Part shown: positions 47,281 to 55,873 of the stretch, piece by piece
Position numbering within the stretch: the first letter of the stretch is position 1
How the letters are laid out: the number at the start of each line of letters is the position of its first letter
Assembly (NCBI GenBank): GCA_016188575.1
Contig: JACPHN010000265.1
Coordinates: 16,455 to 80,454, forward strand
DNA length: 64,000 nt
DNA from: Candidatus Schekmanbacteria bacterium
GTDB lineage: Bacteria > CSSED10-310 > JACPHN01
Direction: 5' to 3'
The notes under the pieces: generated by a model
What the model saw: the letters and a program-made list of their open reading frames with translations, nothing else
What the model was told of the DNA's origin: nothing
The model's database searches: none
Program-made: the position numbers and the translations under genes

Positions 47281-48522
47281 ATGACCATTTCTGCCTCCAT
47301 TTCATCGCACCAACGCGCCGATGTGGCCGCGGCACCGCCCTCCCCTGCGCCGCCGAAATTGGCCACGGCGCGGCCCGAGTCGGCTCGTCGCCGCGGTCCC
47401 GCGCTTCGCTGGTCGTGGCGGCTTACTACCATCTCCGGCATCGACGTGTACGTCCACGGGACGTTCCTACTGCTGCTCGCGTTTGTGGCGTCAAGCGACC
47501 TGCTGGCCGGCCGCGGAAGCGCTGCGGTGATGCCCGACACGTTGCTTATCCTGGCGGTATTCACCTCGGTATTGCTCCACGAGCTTGGTCATGCGCTGAC
47601 GGCACGTCGCTTCGGTGTGCGCACCCACGACATCACCCTCCTGCCCATCGGCGGCGTCGCCCGGCTGGACAGGTTGCCGGACAAGCCTGGCCAGCAGCTC
47701 CTTGTGGCGCTTGCGGGCCCCGCGGTGAATATGGTCATCGCCCTGCTGCTCTTCGGTCTGGTGCGCCTCCTCGGTGGCCAGGTGCCCAGCGCGGGTCTTT
47801 ACGACACGAGCGGGCCATTCCTCGTACAGCTCCTTTGGATCAACGTGTCTTTGGCCTTGTTCAACCTGTTGCCGGGCTACCCGATGGATGGCGGCCGGAT
47901 TCTGCGGGCGATTCTGGCCATGCGTATGGCTCCGGAGCGCGCTACCCAGACCGCTGCCCGCGTCGGCCAGGGCGTCGCCCTGATTTTTGGCGCTGTCGGG
48001 CTGTTCGTCAACCCGCTCTTGATGGTAATTGCCGTGTTTGTCTGGCTGGGTGCCCAGGCGGAGCATTCCGCCTCGACGCTGAAGATTGCGCTCACCGGCC
48101 TGTCGGTTCGCGAGGGCATGATCACGGACTTCAAGAGTGTTTCCCCGACGGACCCGTTGTCGCGGGCAGTCGAGCTGACCCTGGCAGGGTTTCAGCAGGA
48201 TTTCCCCGTGCTGGATGAGGCGGCATTGGTGGGTATCCTGACGCATGCCGACGTGTTGAAGGGCCTTGCCGAGCATGGTGCGGACCTTTCGGTGCAGCAA
48301 GCGATGTCAGGCGAGCTCGACACGGTGTCTCCGTCCGAGGCGCTCGACGGTGCCCTGACGCGGCTATACCAGCGCGACAGCCGGGCTTTGATGGTGGTCG
48401 AGAATGAGAAGCTGGTCGGCCTCGTGACCTTGGCGAACATCGGGGAGCTGCTGGCGCTCGAGGCGGCGGGAAACCAGCCGGGCGCCTTGGCGACCCAGGC
48501 GAGAGGAGGAACGGTCCGATGA
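47281..48522 (+). CDS. Site-2-protease-like M50 metallopeptidase with CBS pair
   Basis: A 413-residue intramembrane protease. GAGAGGTG before ATG 47281 fits better than the in-frame ATG at 47251. The zinc site HELGH (H100, H104) lies in a membrane helix, and the third ligand is Asp203 in LLPGYPMDGGRIL. About six membrane helices are present. Two CBS domains follow (from about residue 275: GMITDFKSVSPTDPLSRAVE and AMSGELDTVSPSEALDGALT), which usually bind adenine nucleotides. It may cut a membrane regulator or protein linked to lipid state. It is first in the sigma-54 operon and overlaps the desaturase gene by 4 bases. Confidence 0.9.
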   Translation: MTISASISSHQRADVAAAPPSPAPPKLATARPESARRRGPALRWSWRLTTISGIDVYVHGTFLLLLAFVASSDLLAGRGSAAVMPDTLLILAVFTSVLLHELGHALTARRFGVRTHDITLLPIGGVARLDRLPDKPGQQLLVALAGPAVNMVIALLLFGLVRLLGGQVPSAGLYDTSGPFLVQLLWINVSLALFNLLPGYPMDGGRILRAILAMRMAPERATQTAARVGQGVALIFGAVGLFVNPLLMVIAVFVWLGAQAEHSASTLKIALTGLSVREGMITDFKSVSPTDPLSRAVELTLAGFQQDFPVLDEAALVGILTHADVLKGLAEHGADLSVQQAMSGELDTVSPSEALDGALTRLYQRDSRALMVVENEKLVGLVTLANIGELLALEAAGNQPGALATQARGGTVR

Positions 48523-49697
48523 TTGCGCTTCCCGAAATGGCGGCAGGCCAGCGAGGCCGCCGCCGCAGACAAGAGCTCCACGGCCTGGTCGAGTCCCCAG
48601 CCAACGGACGCCTCAAGCTCACGTTCGCCGCTGATACCGGATTCCACCGGGAAATCAAACGCCGCGTTGGCGAGTACTTCGAGCGCACTGGACGTTCGTC
48701 GCGCGACAACCCGAGCATGTACGCGAAATCAGCGGTGCTGCTCCTTTGGTTCTTCGCATCGTACGCGCTGCTGGTCTTCGCGGCGACGACCTGGCTACAC
48801 GGAGCATTGCTCGCGCTTTCGCTTGCGCTGGCGATGGGCGGCGTCGCTTTCGCCGTTCAACACGACGGCAATCATGGCGCCTATTCTCGCCATCGCGCCA
48901 TCAACCGCGTCGCTGGCATGACGCTCGACCTGCTGGGCGGGAGCTCCTACGTCTGGCAGTGGAAGCACAACATCGCTCATCACACCTATACCAGCCTGCA
49001 CGGCGCCGACAGTGACATCGACGTCCCATTCGGGCGTCTCTCCCCGGCGCAGCCTCGCGGCGGCATGCACCGCTTCCAACACGTCTATTTGTGGCTGGTC
49101 TACGGCCTTCTCGTCGCCCACTGGCACCTGTGTGAGGACTTCAAGCAGTTGGCGACAGGTCGCATCGCGGGGACCCGCTTTCCCAGGCCGCGCGGCTGGA
49201 GTCTGGTCGAGCTGATCGGCGGAAAAATCGCGTTCTTCACCTGGGCGTTCGCGATCCCGATGTTGTTTCATGCGTGGTGGGTGGTGTTGCTGTTCTACGC
49301 GGCGACCTCAGTCGTGCTCAGCTTGCTGCTCGCCTTGATCTTCCAGCTCGCGCACAGCGTCGAGGAGGCAGCGCTTCCGGGACCATTGCCGGGCTCTAAC
49401 GACGTGCCGCGGCCGTGGGCCGTGCACCAGGTTGAAGCCACGGTCGACTTCGCGCGAGGAAACCGGTGGCTGAGCTGGTACGTCGGTGGGCTCAACTTCC
49501 AGATTGAGCACCACTTGTTCCCGCGCATTTGCCACGTTCACTACCCGCGCATCGCCAGTATCGTGCAGGCGACGTGCGCCGAGCTTGGAGTGCGCTATTC
49601 CGCCCACGAGAGCCTCCTGAGCGCCGTGCGCTCACACTGGCGTTGGCTTCGCCGTCTGGGGCGTCTTCCCCTGGCGGAACCAACGGCGCGAGCGTGA
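48519..49697 (+). CDS. Membrane fatty-acid desaturase
   Basis: A 392-residue acyl-lipid or acyl-CoA desaturase. The three histidine boxes that hold the di-iron site are HDGNH (115-119), KHNIAHH (H150, H154, H155) and QIEHH (H331, H332). Hydrophobic pairs lie at about 70-105 and 225-270. The QIEHHLFP form is typical of front-end and acyl-CoA desaturases but no cytochrome b5 domain is fused, so a separate electron donor is needed. It would raise membrane fluidity. The ATG overlaps the M50 stop codon, and its own stop overlaps the next GTG. Confidence 0.9.
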   Translation: MIALPEMAAGQRGRRRRQELHGLVESPANGRLKLTFAADTGFHREIKRRVGEYFERTGRSSRDNPSMYAKSAVLLLWFFASYALLVFAATTWLHGALLALSLALAMGGVAFAVQHDGNHGAYSRHRAINRVAGMTLDLLGGSSYVWQWKHNIAHHTYTSLHGADSDIDVPFGRLSPAQPRGGMHRFQHVYLWLVYGLLVAHWHLCEDFKQLATGRIAGTRFPRPRGWSLVELIGGKIAFFTWAFAIPMLFHAWWVVLLFYAATSVVLSLLLALIFQLAHSVEEAALPGPLPGSNDVPRPWAVHQVEATVDFARGNRWLSWYVGGLNFQIEHHLFPRICHVHYPRIASIVQATCAELGVRYSAHESLLSAVRSHWRWLRRLGRLPLAEPTARA

Positions 49698-50923
49698 CCG
49701 TGGGATCCGCGCCCATCACGTCCTGTGAAGAGCTACCGGTGCCGAGCGTCGCCCTCACGGTCGACGGCGGGTTGGTCGCGGCGGCCGAATCAGTGGAGCT
49801 CCTTGACGGCGGTGCGCAGGCCTACCCGCGCATGCTCCTGGCCATCGCGCGGGCGCGGAGAACTGTGCATCTGGAGGTGTACGCGTTTGCTTCCTTGGGC
49901 GTGGGCGCCCGTTTCGTCGCGGAGCTTGGTCGGGCGGCGCGCCGGGGCGTGGCGGTACGGGTCATGATCGACGGCTGGGGGTCCGCCCGCGGAGGACGCG
50001 CCATCGCCGCAGCCTTGGACCATGACGGCTGCGCGGTCCAGATATACAACCGCCTGCTCAGCCTGCTGGTTGGTCGCTTTGTCCGCAACCATCGCAAGAT
50101 CCTACTGGTCGACGACGAGGTGGCCTTTCTCGGTGGAATCAACATCGGCGACGAAAACCTGGGAGAGGGCGAGCGTCTGGGCTGGGCCGACCTGGCGCTG
50201 GAGATTCGCGGACCGCAGTGTGCGCACCTCGGCCAGATGATCCGCCGGGAGCCCCACAGGCCGGTCGACAGCTCGCTCCGCATCTTTCTTTGTGGTCTCG
50301 GCGGCGGGTGGCGCTTGCGCCGGAGGTACCTCAGAGCCTTCGCAAGTGCCAAGCAGCGTATCCACGTCGCGCACGGCTACTTTCTGCCCGACCATGGGGT
50401 CGTCCGCGCCCTCACTGCCGCGGCGCGGCGCGGCGTGCAGGTCCGTCTGCTGCTCGCCGGCCGGAGTGACGTGCTGTTTGCGCGCGCCGCCACCAGGAGC
50501 CTTCATCGCCGATTGCTCGCGGCGGGTGTACACATCCACGAGTGGGGTGCCTCGGTTTTGCACGCGAAGGTGGCGACCGTCGACGGGCGCCGGCTGCTCG
50601 TGGGCAGCTTCAATCTAGATCCGTTTTCGCTCGTCAACCTCGAGGCACTGGTGGAGGTCGATGACACGCGGGTCATCGAGCAAGCTGAGGCCTGGATCCA
50701 AACCCACTTCGCCAGCTCGCGCGCGATGACGTCGGTGGAAGCGACCACGCGGCTCCGGCGATGGCTGCTCGATCCGCTCGGCCGCCTCGTCGCGCTGCTG
50801 GCCGACGCCATCGGCCGCTTGCTCGCAAGCCACAAGATGCGGCAGGCATCGCTGGACTACTCGAAACCGTCGCGGCCAGAGGCGCAGATGGCGGACGCAC
50901 CGCCCTCACCTCAGTCAAAATGA
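49694..50923 (+). CDS. Phospholipase D-family protein, cardiolipin-synthase-like
   Basis: A 409-residue protein from GTG 49694, which overlaps the desaturase stop (GTGA). Two HKD catalytic motifs are complete: H133, K135, D140 (NHRKILLVDDEVAFLGG) and H290, K292, D297 (LHAKVATVDGRRLLVGSFNL). The layout, with RARRTVHLEVYAF near the start, fits ClsB-type cardiolipin synthases that join phosphatidylglycerol with another phospholipid. It lacks clear N-terminal membrane helices. The stop codon lies within a perfect inverted repeat. Confidence 0.85.
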   Translation: MTVGSAPITSCEELPVPSVALTVDGGLVAAAESVELLDGGAQAYPRMLLAIARARRTVHLEVYAFASLGVGARFVAELGRAARRGVAVRVMIDGWGSARGGRAIAAALDHDGCAVQIYNRLLSLLVGRFVRNHRKILLVDDEVAFLGGINIGDENLGEGERLGWADLALEIRGPQCAHLGQMIRREPHRPVDSSLRIFLCGLGGGWRLRRRYLRAFASAKQRIHVAHGYFLPDHGVVRALTAAARRGVQVRLLLAGRSDVLFARAATRSLHRRLLAAGVHIHEWGASVLHAKVATVDGRRLLVGSFNLDPFSLVNLEALVEVDDTRVIEQAEAWIQTHFASSRAMTSVEATTRLRRWLLDPLGRLVALLADAIGRLLASHKMRQASLDYSKPSRPEAQMADAPPSPQSK

Positions 50924-50949
50924 TGGCGATGTACTTCATTTTGACTGAG
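50910..50949. promoter_or_regulatory. Perfect 14-base inverted repeat at the end of the PLD gene
   Basis: CTCAGTCAAAATGA (50910-50923) and TCATTTTGACTGAG (50936-50949) are exact inverses around a 12-base loop. The left arm contains the PLD stop codon. The stem is AT-rich and no U-tract follows, so it is not a standard terminator. It may be an RNA-processing or stability element, or an operator for the genes downstream. Confidence 0.6.
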
Positions 50950-51143
50950 CGCGAGCTACCGCGGGCCACCGGCCGCCTGCGAAACGTCCCGAGCCGCGCG
51001 CTGGCCTCCTTGGCCTCGGCCGTGCAACAGGCAGGGGAGACGCGCGAAAGGTGGTCGAGGCCACGTTTGGTAGCAACAGTCTCGGAGCATCCGGCAGCTC
51101 GTGGAGTGAGCGGTAACTCACACCGGAGAAGGAGTAGGCTCGT

Positions 51144-52064
51144 GTGATTACGGTGCGCAGGAATAGGGAGCGTCGCCACATCCAAGGTGGCAAGTGCGAC
51201 ATGTGGCTCACCTTCTCCCCCCCCCAGGAGGGTCCGCTGCGACCCGCCGGCGACTTTGGAGCTCTCGTCGCGCTCAACGAAGTGCGACTCGCGCCGGGAG
51301 GTGCCTTTGCGCCTCCCGCTCGCGAGGAAGCGGAGATCGTGACTTATGTGTACCGGGGAGCGCTGGCGCAGGAGGATTCGACCGGAAGCTCCGGGGTTGT
51401 GCAAGCGGGCGAGCTCCAGAGCATGATCACGGGCCGTGGCATCCGCCACAAGGAAACAAACGCTTCACGGTCCGAATGGGCTCACATTTTTCGCATCTCT
51501 CTGGTGCCATCTCAGGTCGGTCTCGGCTGTGGCTCCGAGCAGAAGCGCTTCGCGGCGGCGCAGCGCCGCAATGTGCTATGCGTCGTCGCCTCTCCGGACG
51601 GGCGGAAGGGATCGCTCCGCCTCCTTCAGGACACCATCATCTGCTCGAGCGTGCTCGACTCCGGATACCATCTCGTCCACGAGCTGTTCCCCGGGCGAGT
51701 CGCCTGGCTCCACATCATTCGCGGCGAGGTGACCATGCATGACGTCATCTTGAACCCAGGTGACGGCGCAGGCACCGTGCTCGAGCCCTCCGTGTCGCTC
51801 ACGGCGCGCGAGAACACGGAAATCCTGCTCGTCGACTTGTACCGGGCGCCGCGGACATCGCCAGCCGGGGGGAGCCTCGCGGGACCGACAGGCGAGGTCG
51901 CGCTCCCACCTGGATCCACCGCCTGTTCGATGGCGACGCGACCGCGCCCCCCTACGTCCCTCCCCCCGCTCTTGACGAAACCTGCTCCGGATGGTAGACG
52001 ACCCCGGACAGCAAGTTGCCCCAGGCAAGCCCATGACAACGAAGCTCCGCGGAGGCGAGCATGA
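51144..52064 (+). CDS. Pirin-like bicupin lacking two metal ligands
   Basis: A 306-residue protein from GTG 51144 with AAGGAG 9-10 bases upstream. The pirin fold is seen in FGALVALNEVRLAPGGAF, EIVTYVYRGALAQEDSTGSS and LQSMITGRGIRHKETN. Pirins bind iron with two His of HPHRxxE plus a His and a Glu further on. Here the first pair is replaced (PPAREEAE), while H102 and E104 remain. Iron binding is therefore doubtful. The last 60 residues are Pro/Arg-rich and unlike pirins. It may be a non-enzymatic regulator. It overlaps the next gene by 4 bases and follows the PLD gene after 220 bases. Confidence 0.75.
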   Translation: MITVRRNRERRHIQGGKCDMWLTFSPPQEGPLRPAGDFGALVALNEVRLAPGGAFAPPAREEAEIVTYVYRGALAQEDSTGSSGVVQAGELQSMITGRGIRHKETNASRSEWAHIFRISLVPSQVGLGCGSEQKRFAAAQRRNVLCVVASPDGRKGSLRLLQDTIICSSVLDSGYHLVHELFPGRVAWLHIIRGEVTMHDVILNPGDGAGTVLEPSVSLTARENTEILLVDLYRAPRTSPAGGSLAGPTGEVALPPGSTACSMATRPRPPTSLPPLLTKPAPDGRRPRTASCPRQAHDNEAPRRRA

Positions 52065-53761
52065 TCCTGTTAAATCCCCACCGGCATCAGTCGACCGCCG
52101 GCGACGCCAAGACCCGCCAGATCATGAGCCGAACGATCGAGTTCTTCGAGCACAAGGGCAAGCAGCGAATCAAGGAGGATGATCGCAACCGCGTCTGGTA
52201 TGCAGACTTCCTCGCGTCCGTGGCGAGCAACCAGACTTTCGCCACGTTGCTCACGCCGGCCGCCCACGCCCAGGATGAGGCCACTCGCTGGGACACCAGG
52301 AGAAACTGCGAGCTCAACGAGATCCTGGGCTTCTACGGTCTGGCATACTGGTACACGTGGCAGGTCACGATTCTGGGTCTCGGGCCGATCTGGATGTCGC
52401 CGAACGAGGAGCTGAAACGCCGGGCCGCGGGCCTTCTTCGGGAAGGCGCCGTATTCGGTTTCGGGCTCTCGGAGCGGGCGCATGGAGCCGATATCTACGC
52501 GACCGAAATGGCGCTTTCGCCGCAAGCCGATGGGACGTATCGCGCCAATGGATCCAAGTATTACATCGGTAACGCCAACGCGGCCGCGATGGTTTCCACG
52601 TTCGGCAAGCTGGCCGATAGCGGCGACTACGTGTTCTTCGTCGCCAACTACCGAAACCCCAGCTACCATCTGGTCAAGAACGTAACGGCGAGCCAGAGCT
52701 ACGTCGGCGAGTACACCCTGGAGGACTACCCGATCACGGGCTCGGAGATCCTCTCACGGGGTCAGGCGGCCTGGGATGCGGCGCTCAATACCGTCAACAT
52801 CGGCAAATACAATCTCGGTTGGGCTTCGATCGGGATGTGTACGCACTCCTTCTACGAGGCCATCAACCACGCCGCTCGCCGCCGTCTGTACGGGATGCAC
52901 GTGACGGATTTCCCGCACGTTCAGCAGATGTTCACCGACGCTTACGCCCGGCTCGTGGCCATGAAGCTGTTCGCGCTGCGCGCCGCCGACTACATGCGCG
53001 CGGCGTCGCCGCATGACCGGCGCTACTTGCTGTATAACCCCGTCGTGAAAATGAAGGTCACGACCCAGGGTGAAGACGTCATGAACCTGTTGTGGGACGT
53101 CATCGCCGCGAAGGGGTTTGAGAAGGACACGTTTTTCGAGATGGCGGCGCGCGACATACGCGCCCTGCCCAAGCTCGAGGGAACTGTCCACGTCAACATT
53201 GCCCTGATCGTCAAGTTCATGCCGATGTACTTTTTCGGCAATGCGCCCTACCCCGAGATCCCGAGGCGCGACGAACCCGGGAACGACGATTTTCTCTTCG
53301 ACCAGGGCCCGGCCAAGGGCCTGGGGCAGATTCCCTTCCACGACTATCGCGCCGCGTTCGCGCTGTACGATACGGCAAACCTCGCGGTGTTCCGCCAGCA
53401 AATCGAAGTGTTCAAGGAGCTGTTGGCCACGGCGCCTCCCGATGAGACGCAGCGCCGGGATACCGACTTCCTGTTGTCACTCGGCGAGCTGTTCACTCAG
53501 GTCGTCTACGCTCAGCTCATCCTGGAAAACGCGAGGATCTACGACGTCGAGGCGGATCTCGTGGACCAGATGATGGACTTCATGGTGCGGGATTTTTCGC
53601 GATTCGCGCTGGGGCTGCACAGCAAGGTTTGTAGCACGGATCGGCAGATGGAGCTGTGCTTGCGCATGATCCGCAAGCCGGCTTGCGACACCCGGCGGTA
53701 TCGGCACGTGTGGAGCGATCACGTGCTCGCGCAGCAGGGCGCGTACGAAATGCCCGACTGA
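52061..53761 (+). CDS. Large acyl-CoA dehydrogenase family protein
   Basis: A 566-residue protein, longer than standard acyl-CoA dehydrogenases (about 380). The central flavin-binding part is recognisable: FGFGLSERAHGADIYATEMA, YRANGSKYYIGNANAAAMVS and RRRLYGMHVTDFPHVQQMF. The N-terminal 60 residues and the C-terminal 150 residues are extra helical regions (QVVYAQLILENARIYDVEAD). Substrate and catalytic base cannot be placed confidently. It is the last gene of the sigma-54 operon, coupled to the pirin-like gene (ATGA), and would act in acyl-chain oxidation or turnover. Confidence 0.8.
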   Translation: MILLNPHRHQSTAGDAKTRQIMSRTIEFFEHKGKQRIKEDDRNRVWYADFLASVASNQTFATLLTPAAHAQDEATRWDTRRNCELNEILGFYGLAYWYTWQVTILGLGPIWMSPNEELKRRAAGLLREGAVFGFGLSERAHGADIYATEMALSPQADGTYRANGSKYYIGNANAAAMVSTFGKLADSGDYVFFVANYRNPSYHLVKNVTASQSYVGEYTLEDYPITGSEILSRGQAAWDAALNTVNIGKYNLGWASIGMCTHSFYEAINHAARRRLYGMHVTDFPHVQQMFTDAYARLVAMKLFALRAADYMRAASPHDRRYLLYNPVVKMKVTTQGEDVMNLLWDVIAAKGFEKDTFFEMAARDIRALPKLEGTVHVNIALIVKFMPMYFFGNAPYPEIPRRDEPGNDDFLFDQGPAKGLGQIPFHDYRAAFALYDTANLAVFRQQIEVFKELLATAPPDETQRRDTDFLLSLGELFTQVVYAQLILENARIYDVEADLVDQMMDFMVRDFSRFALGLHSKVCSTDRQMELCLRMIRKPACDTRRYRHVWSDHVLAQQGAYEMPD

Positions 53762-53796
53762 GCCGCGATCGGGCGATACCCGCGGAAGGGTGGGCC

Positions 53797-53826
53797 GCCA
53801 GGCTCGCGGGTGCTGTCAAGCCTGGC
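53797..53826. terminator. Hairpin between convergent acyl-CoA dehydrogenase genes
   Basis: GCCAGGCT and AGCCTGGC form a perfect 8-base stem with a 14-base loop in the 90-base convergent spacer. No U-tract follows on either strand. It probably helps end the sigma-54 operon. Confidence 0.4.
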
Positions 53827-53851
53827 GCGCTCGACCCTGCCTGCCCGGCAC

Positions 53852-54997
53852 CTACAGGCCCATCGCCTTGGCGATGATTTCCTTCATGATTTCCTGCGTG
53901 CCGCCCCCGATCGGCAGGATCCGGGCGTCCCGGCTGAGCCGTTCCACGAAGGTCTCCCGCATGTATCCGAGTCCACCGAAGATCTGCACCGCGTCATAGG
54001 ACACGGAGACGGCGGTCTCGGCGGCCACGTTTTTCGCCATCGATACCTCGCGGACGCAGTATTCCCCAGCATCGAGGCGACTGGCTACCTGATAGACCAT
54101 GGTTTTGGCCGCCACGGTTCGCGTCGCCATGTCCACGATCTTGTGGCGGGTGGTCTGGAACTTGCCGATGGGTCGTCCGAAGGCCATTCGCTCTGCGGCG
54201 TAGCGCCTGGCTTCCTCCAGGGCGAGCTCCGCGGTGACGTATCCATAGCCGGCGAGGGCGAGCCGTTCTGATTGAAAATTCCGCATCAACAACGGGAATC
54301 CAGCTCCTTCTCCGCCAATGAGGTTGGCCGCCGGGACGCGGACATTTTGAAAGAAAATCTCGGCGGTGTCGCTCGCACACCAGCCGTGTTTCTCGAGTGG
54401 CCGCGAGACCTGGACCCCGGGAGAGCTCGTTTCGATTGCCAGAAAGCTCACGCCGCCGTGGGGGTCGTCCCCGGTGCGCACGAGCGTGGTGAGCAAATCG
54501 GCCCGCACGCCGCTCGTAATGAACATCTTGCTGCCGTTGACCACGTACTCGTCACCGTCTCGGTGCGCCGAGGTGCGGATGCCGGCGACGTCGCTGCCGG
54601 CGCCCGGTTCGGTAATGGCGAGAGCGGCGATCATTTCGCCCGCCAGGACGGGACGGGCGTAGCGATCGATCAAGGCGCGGTCGCCGGCCGCAATGATGGG
54701 CGGGAGCGCGATCCCGAGCGAGCCAAGGCTCACCGCGACACCCGTGGATCGGCCCCGCATCATCCCCTCGATCATCATCAACATCTGCATGGCGCCGCCG
54801 CCGCTGCCGCCGACGGATGCGGCGAACCCTACCCCCAGAATTCCCGCTGCCGCCGCCTTCTTGTAGAGCTCGCGAGGAAAAGTCCCATTCCTTTCCCAGT
54901 CGTCGGCGAAGGGAGCGATTTCCCGTTCGGCGAAGGTCTTACAAGTATCGCGGATCAGCCGCATCTCATCGTCGAGGAAATTATCGAAAAAGCCCAT
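53852..54997 (-). CDS. Acyl-CoA dehydrogenase with displaced catalytic Glu
   Basis: A 381-residue flavoenzyme of standard length. The FAD-binding signature ALAITEPGAGSDVAG and the YVVNGSKMFITSGVRADLLT strand are intact. The C-terminal position that holds the catalytic Glu in medium-chain enzymes is Gly365 (ILPIGGGTQEI). Glu244 in FQSERLALAG instead matches the position used by isovaleryl-CoA and long-chain dehydrogenases. That suggests a branched or long substrate. GGGAG precedes the ATG, and the methyltransferase gene ends directly before it, so the two are one operon. Confidence 0.9.
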   Translation of the reverse strand: MGFFDNFLDDEMRLIRDTCKTFAEREIAPFADDWERNGTFPRELYKKAAAAGILGVGFAASVGGSGGGAMQMLMMIEGMMRGRSTGVAVSLGSLGIALPPIIAAGDRALIDRYARPVLAGEMIAALAITEPGAGSDVAGIRTSAHRDGDEYVVNGSKMFITSGVRADLLTTLVRTGDDPHGGVSFLAIETSSPGVQVSRPLEKHGWCASDTAEIFFQNVRVPAANLIGGEGAGFPLLMRNFQSERLALAGYGYVTAELALEEARRYAAERMAFGRPIGKFQTTRHKIVDMATRTVAAKTMVYQVASRLDAGEYCVREVSMAKNVAAETAVSVSYDAVQIFGGLGYMRETFVERLSRDARILPIGGGTQEIMKEIIAKAMGL

Positions 54998-55699
54998 TCA
55001 TTTTTCTCCCGTTCCGGCGCCGGCGGCTCGTCGCGGCGAGGCGCGATCAGTGGCCGAGAGCCGGGTCACGATGGCGTTGAGCCACCTGTCGTCGCGCCCG
55101 GGCCGAGCGTCGTCTGTGTGCCACATCGCGAGCTCGCCGGCATCCGGCAGCGCGGCAATCCAGCTCTGGACGAGCGCGTCATGCGCGTCGGTGAAGTGGC
55201 GGCCCTTGCGCTCGCCTTCGCCGATGCCCAGTTTGAAGCTGAAATAGAGGACGCCGCCGGGTTTGAGCGCATGCCACAAGCACCCGAGCGCGCCAGGAAC
55301 CGCGGCCAAGGGCACGTGCAGGAGGCTGGCGCACGCCCAGACGCCGTCGTAGCAGGCGTGCTCGCGGACGTCCTGAAAGCCGCGGACGTGCACCGGAATG
55401 CCGGCGTGCGCGCTGGCAAGCCGCGCCAGGGCCGGCGAGGCATCGAATGCGACCACGCGGTAGCCGCGCTCGGAAAACGCTTTCGCGTCGCGTCCAGACC
55501 CGCATCCGGCATCGAGAATCGAGCCGCCCGCGGGGATTCGGGGCAGGAAGCGGCGGTAGAACGCTTCCATGTCGAGCGCGTGGGTGTCGGCGAAAAACTC
55601 CGCGGCGTGCTGCTCGTAATAGTCGCTGGTGCCCGTCACCACGGGACGTGCGGCGGTGCCCGCGGGCGGAGTGTCGTTCATTGTTGGCAATGCGCTCAA
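54998..55699 (-). CDS. Class I SAM-dependent methyltransferase
   Basis: A 233-residue protein. The SAM-binding motif I is ILDAGCGSGRDAKAF, motif II VVAFDASPALARLA, and the later strand DGVWACASLLHVPLAAVPGA followed by LKPGGVLYFSFKLG completes the fold. The start may be ATG 55699 or 55681. Substrate unknown. It is immediately followed by the acyl-CoA dehydrogenase with no spacer, which suggests cotranscription and not necessarily related chemistry. Confidence 0.8.
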   Translation of the reverse strand: MSALPTMNDTPPAGTAARPVVTGTSDYYEQHAAEFFADTHALDMEAFYRRFLPRIPAGGSILDAGCGSGRDAKAFSERGYRVVAFDASPALARLASAHAGIPVHVRGFQDVREHACYDGVWACASLLHVPLAAVPGALGCLWHALKPGGVLYFSFKLGIGEGERKGRHFTDAHDALVQSWIAALPDAGELAMWHTDDARPGRDDRWLNAIVTRLSATDRASPRRAAGAGTGEK

Positions 55700-55873
55700 G
55701 GTCCCGTCCCTTCCTGTGCGGCGCCGGAATCAAGGTAACGCGGATCGTAGCCGGATCGCAAGGAACAGGCGCTCCTCCGTCGCGACCAGGCAGCAGGTGG
55801 GCGCGCCTATCCCCGGAAATGCTCGCGTTGTGAAAAACATGCCGGCGGTGCCCTTTGATTTTGCCGCGGCTCC

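Noticed and set aside
50910-50949. Intrinsic terminator at the PLD stop codon
   Set aside because: The stem is AT-rich and followed by CGCGAGC and not by T residues, so I list it as an inverted repeat of unknown role.
54272-55738. 488-codon plus-strand frame opposite the acyl-CoA dehydrogenase and methyltransferase
   Set aside because: Both minus-strand genes have intact family motifs; the plus frame is low-complexity.
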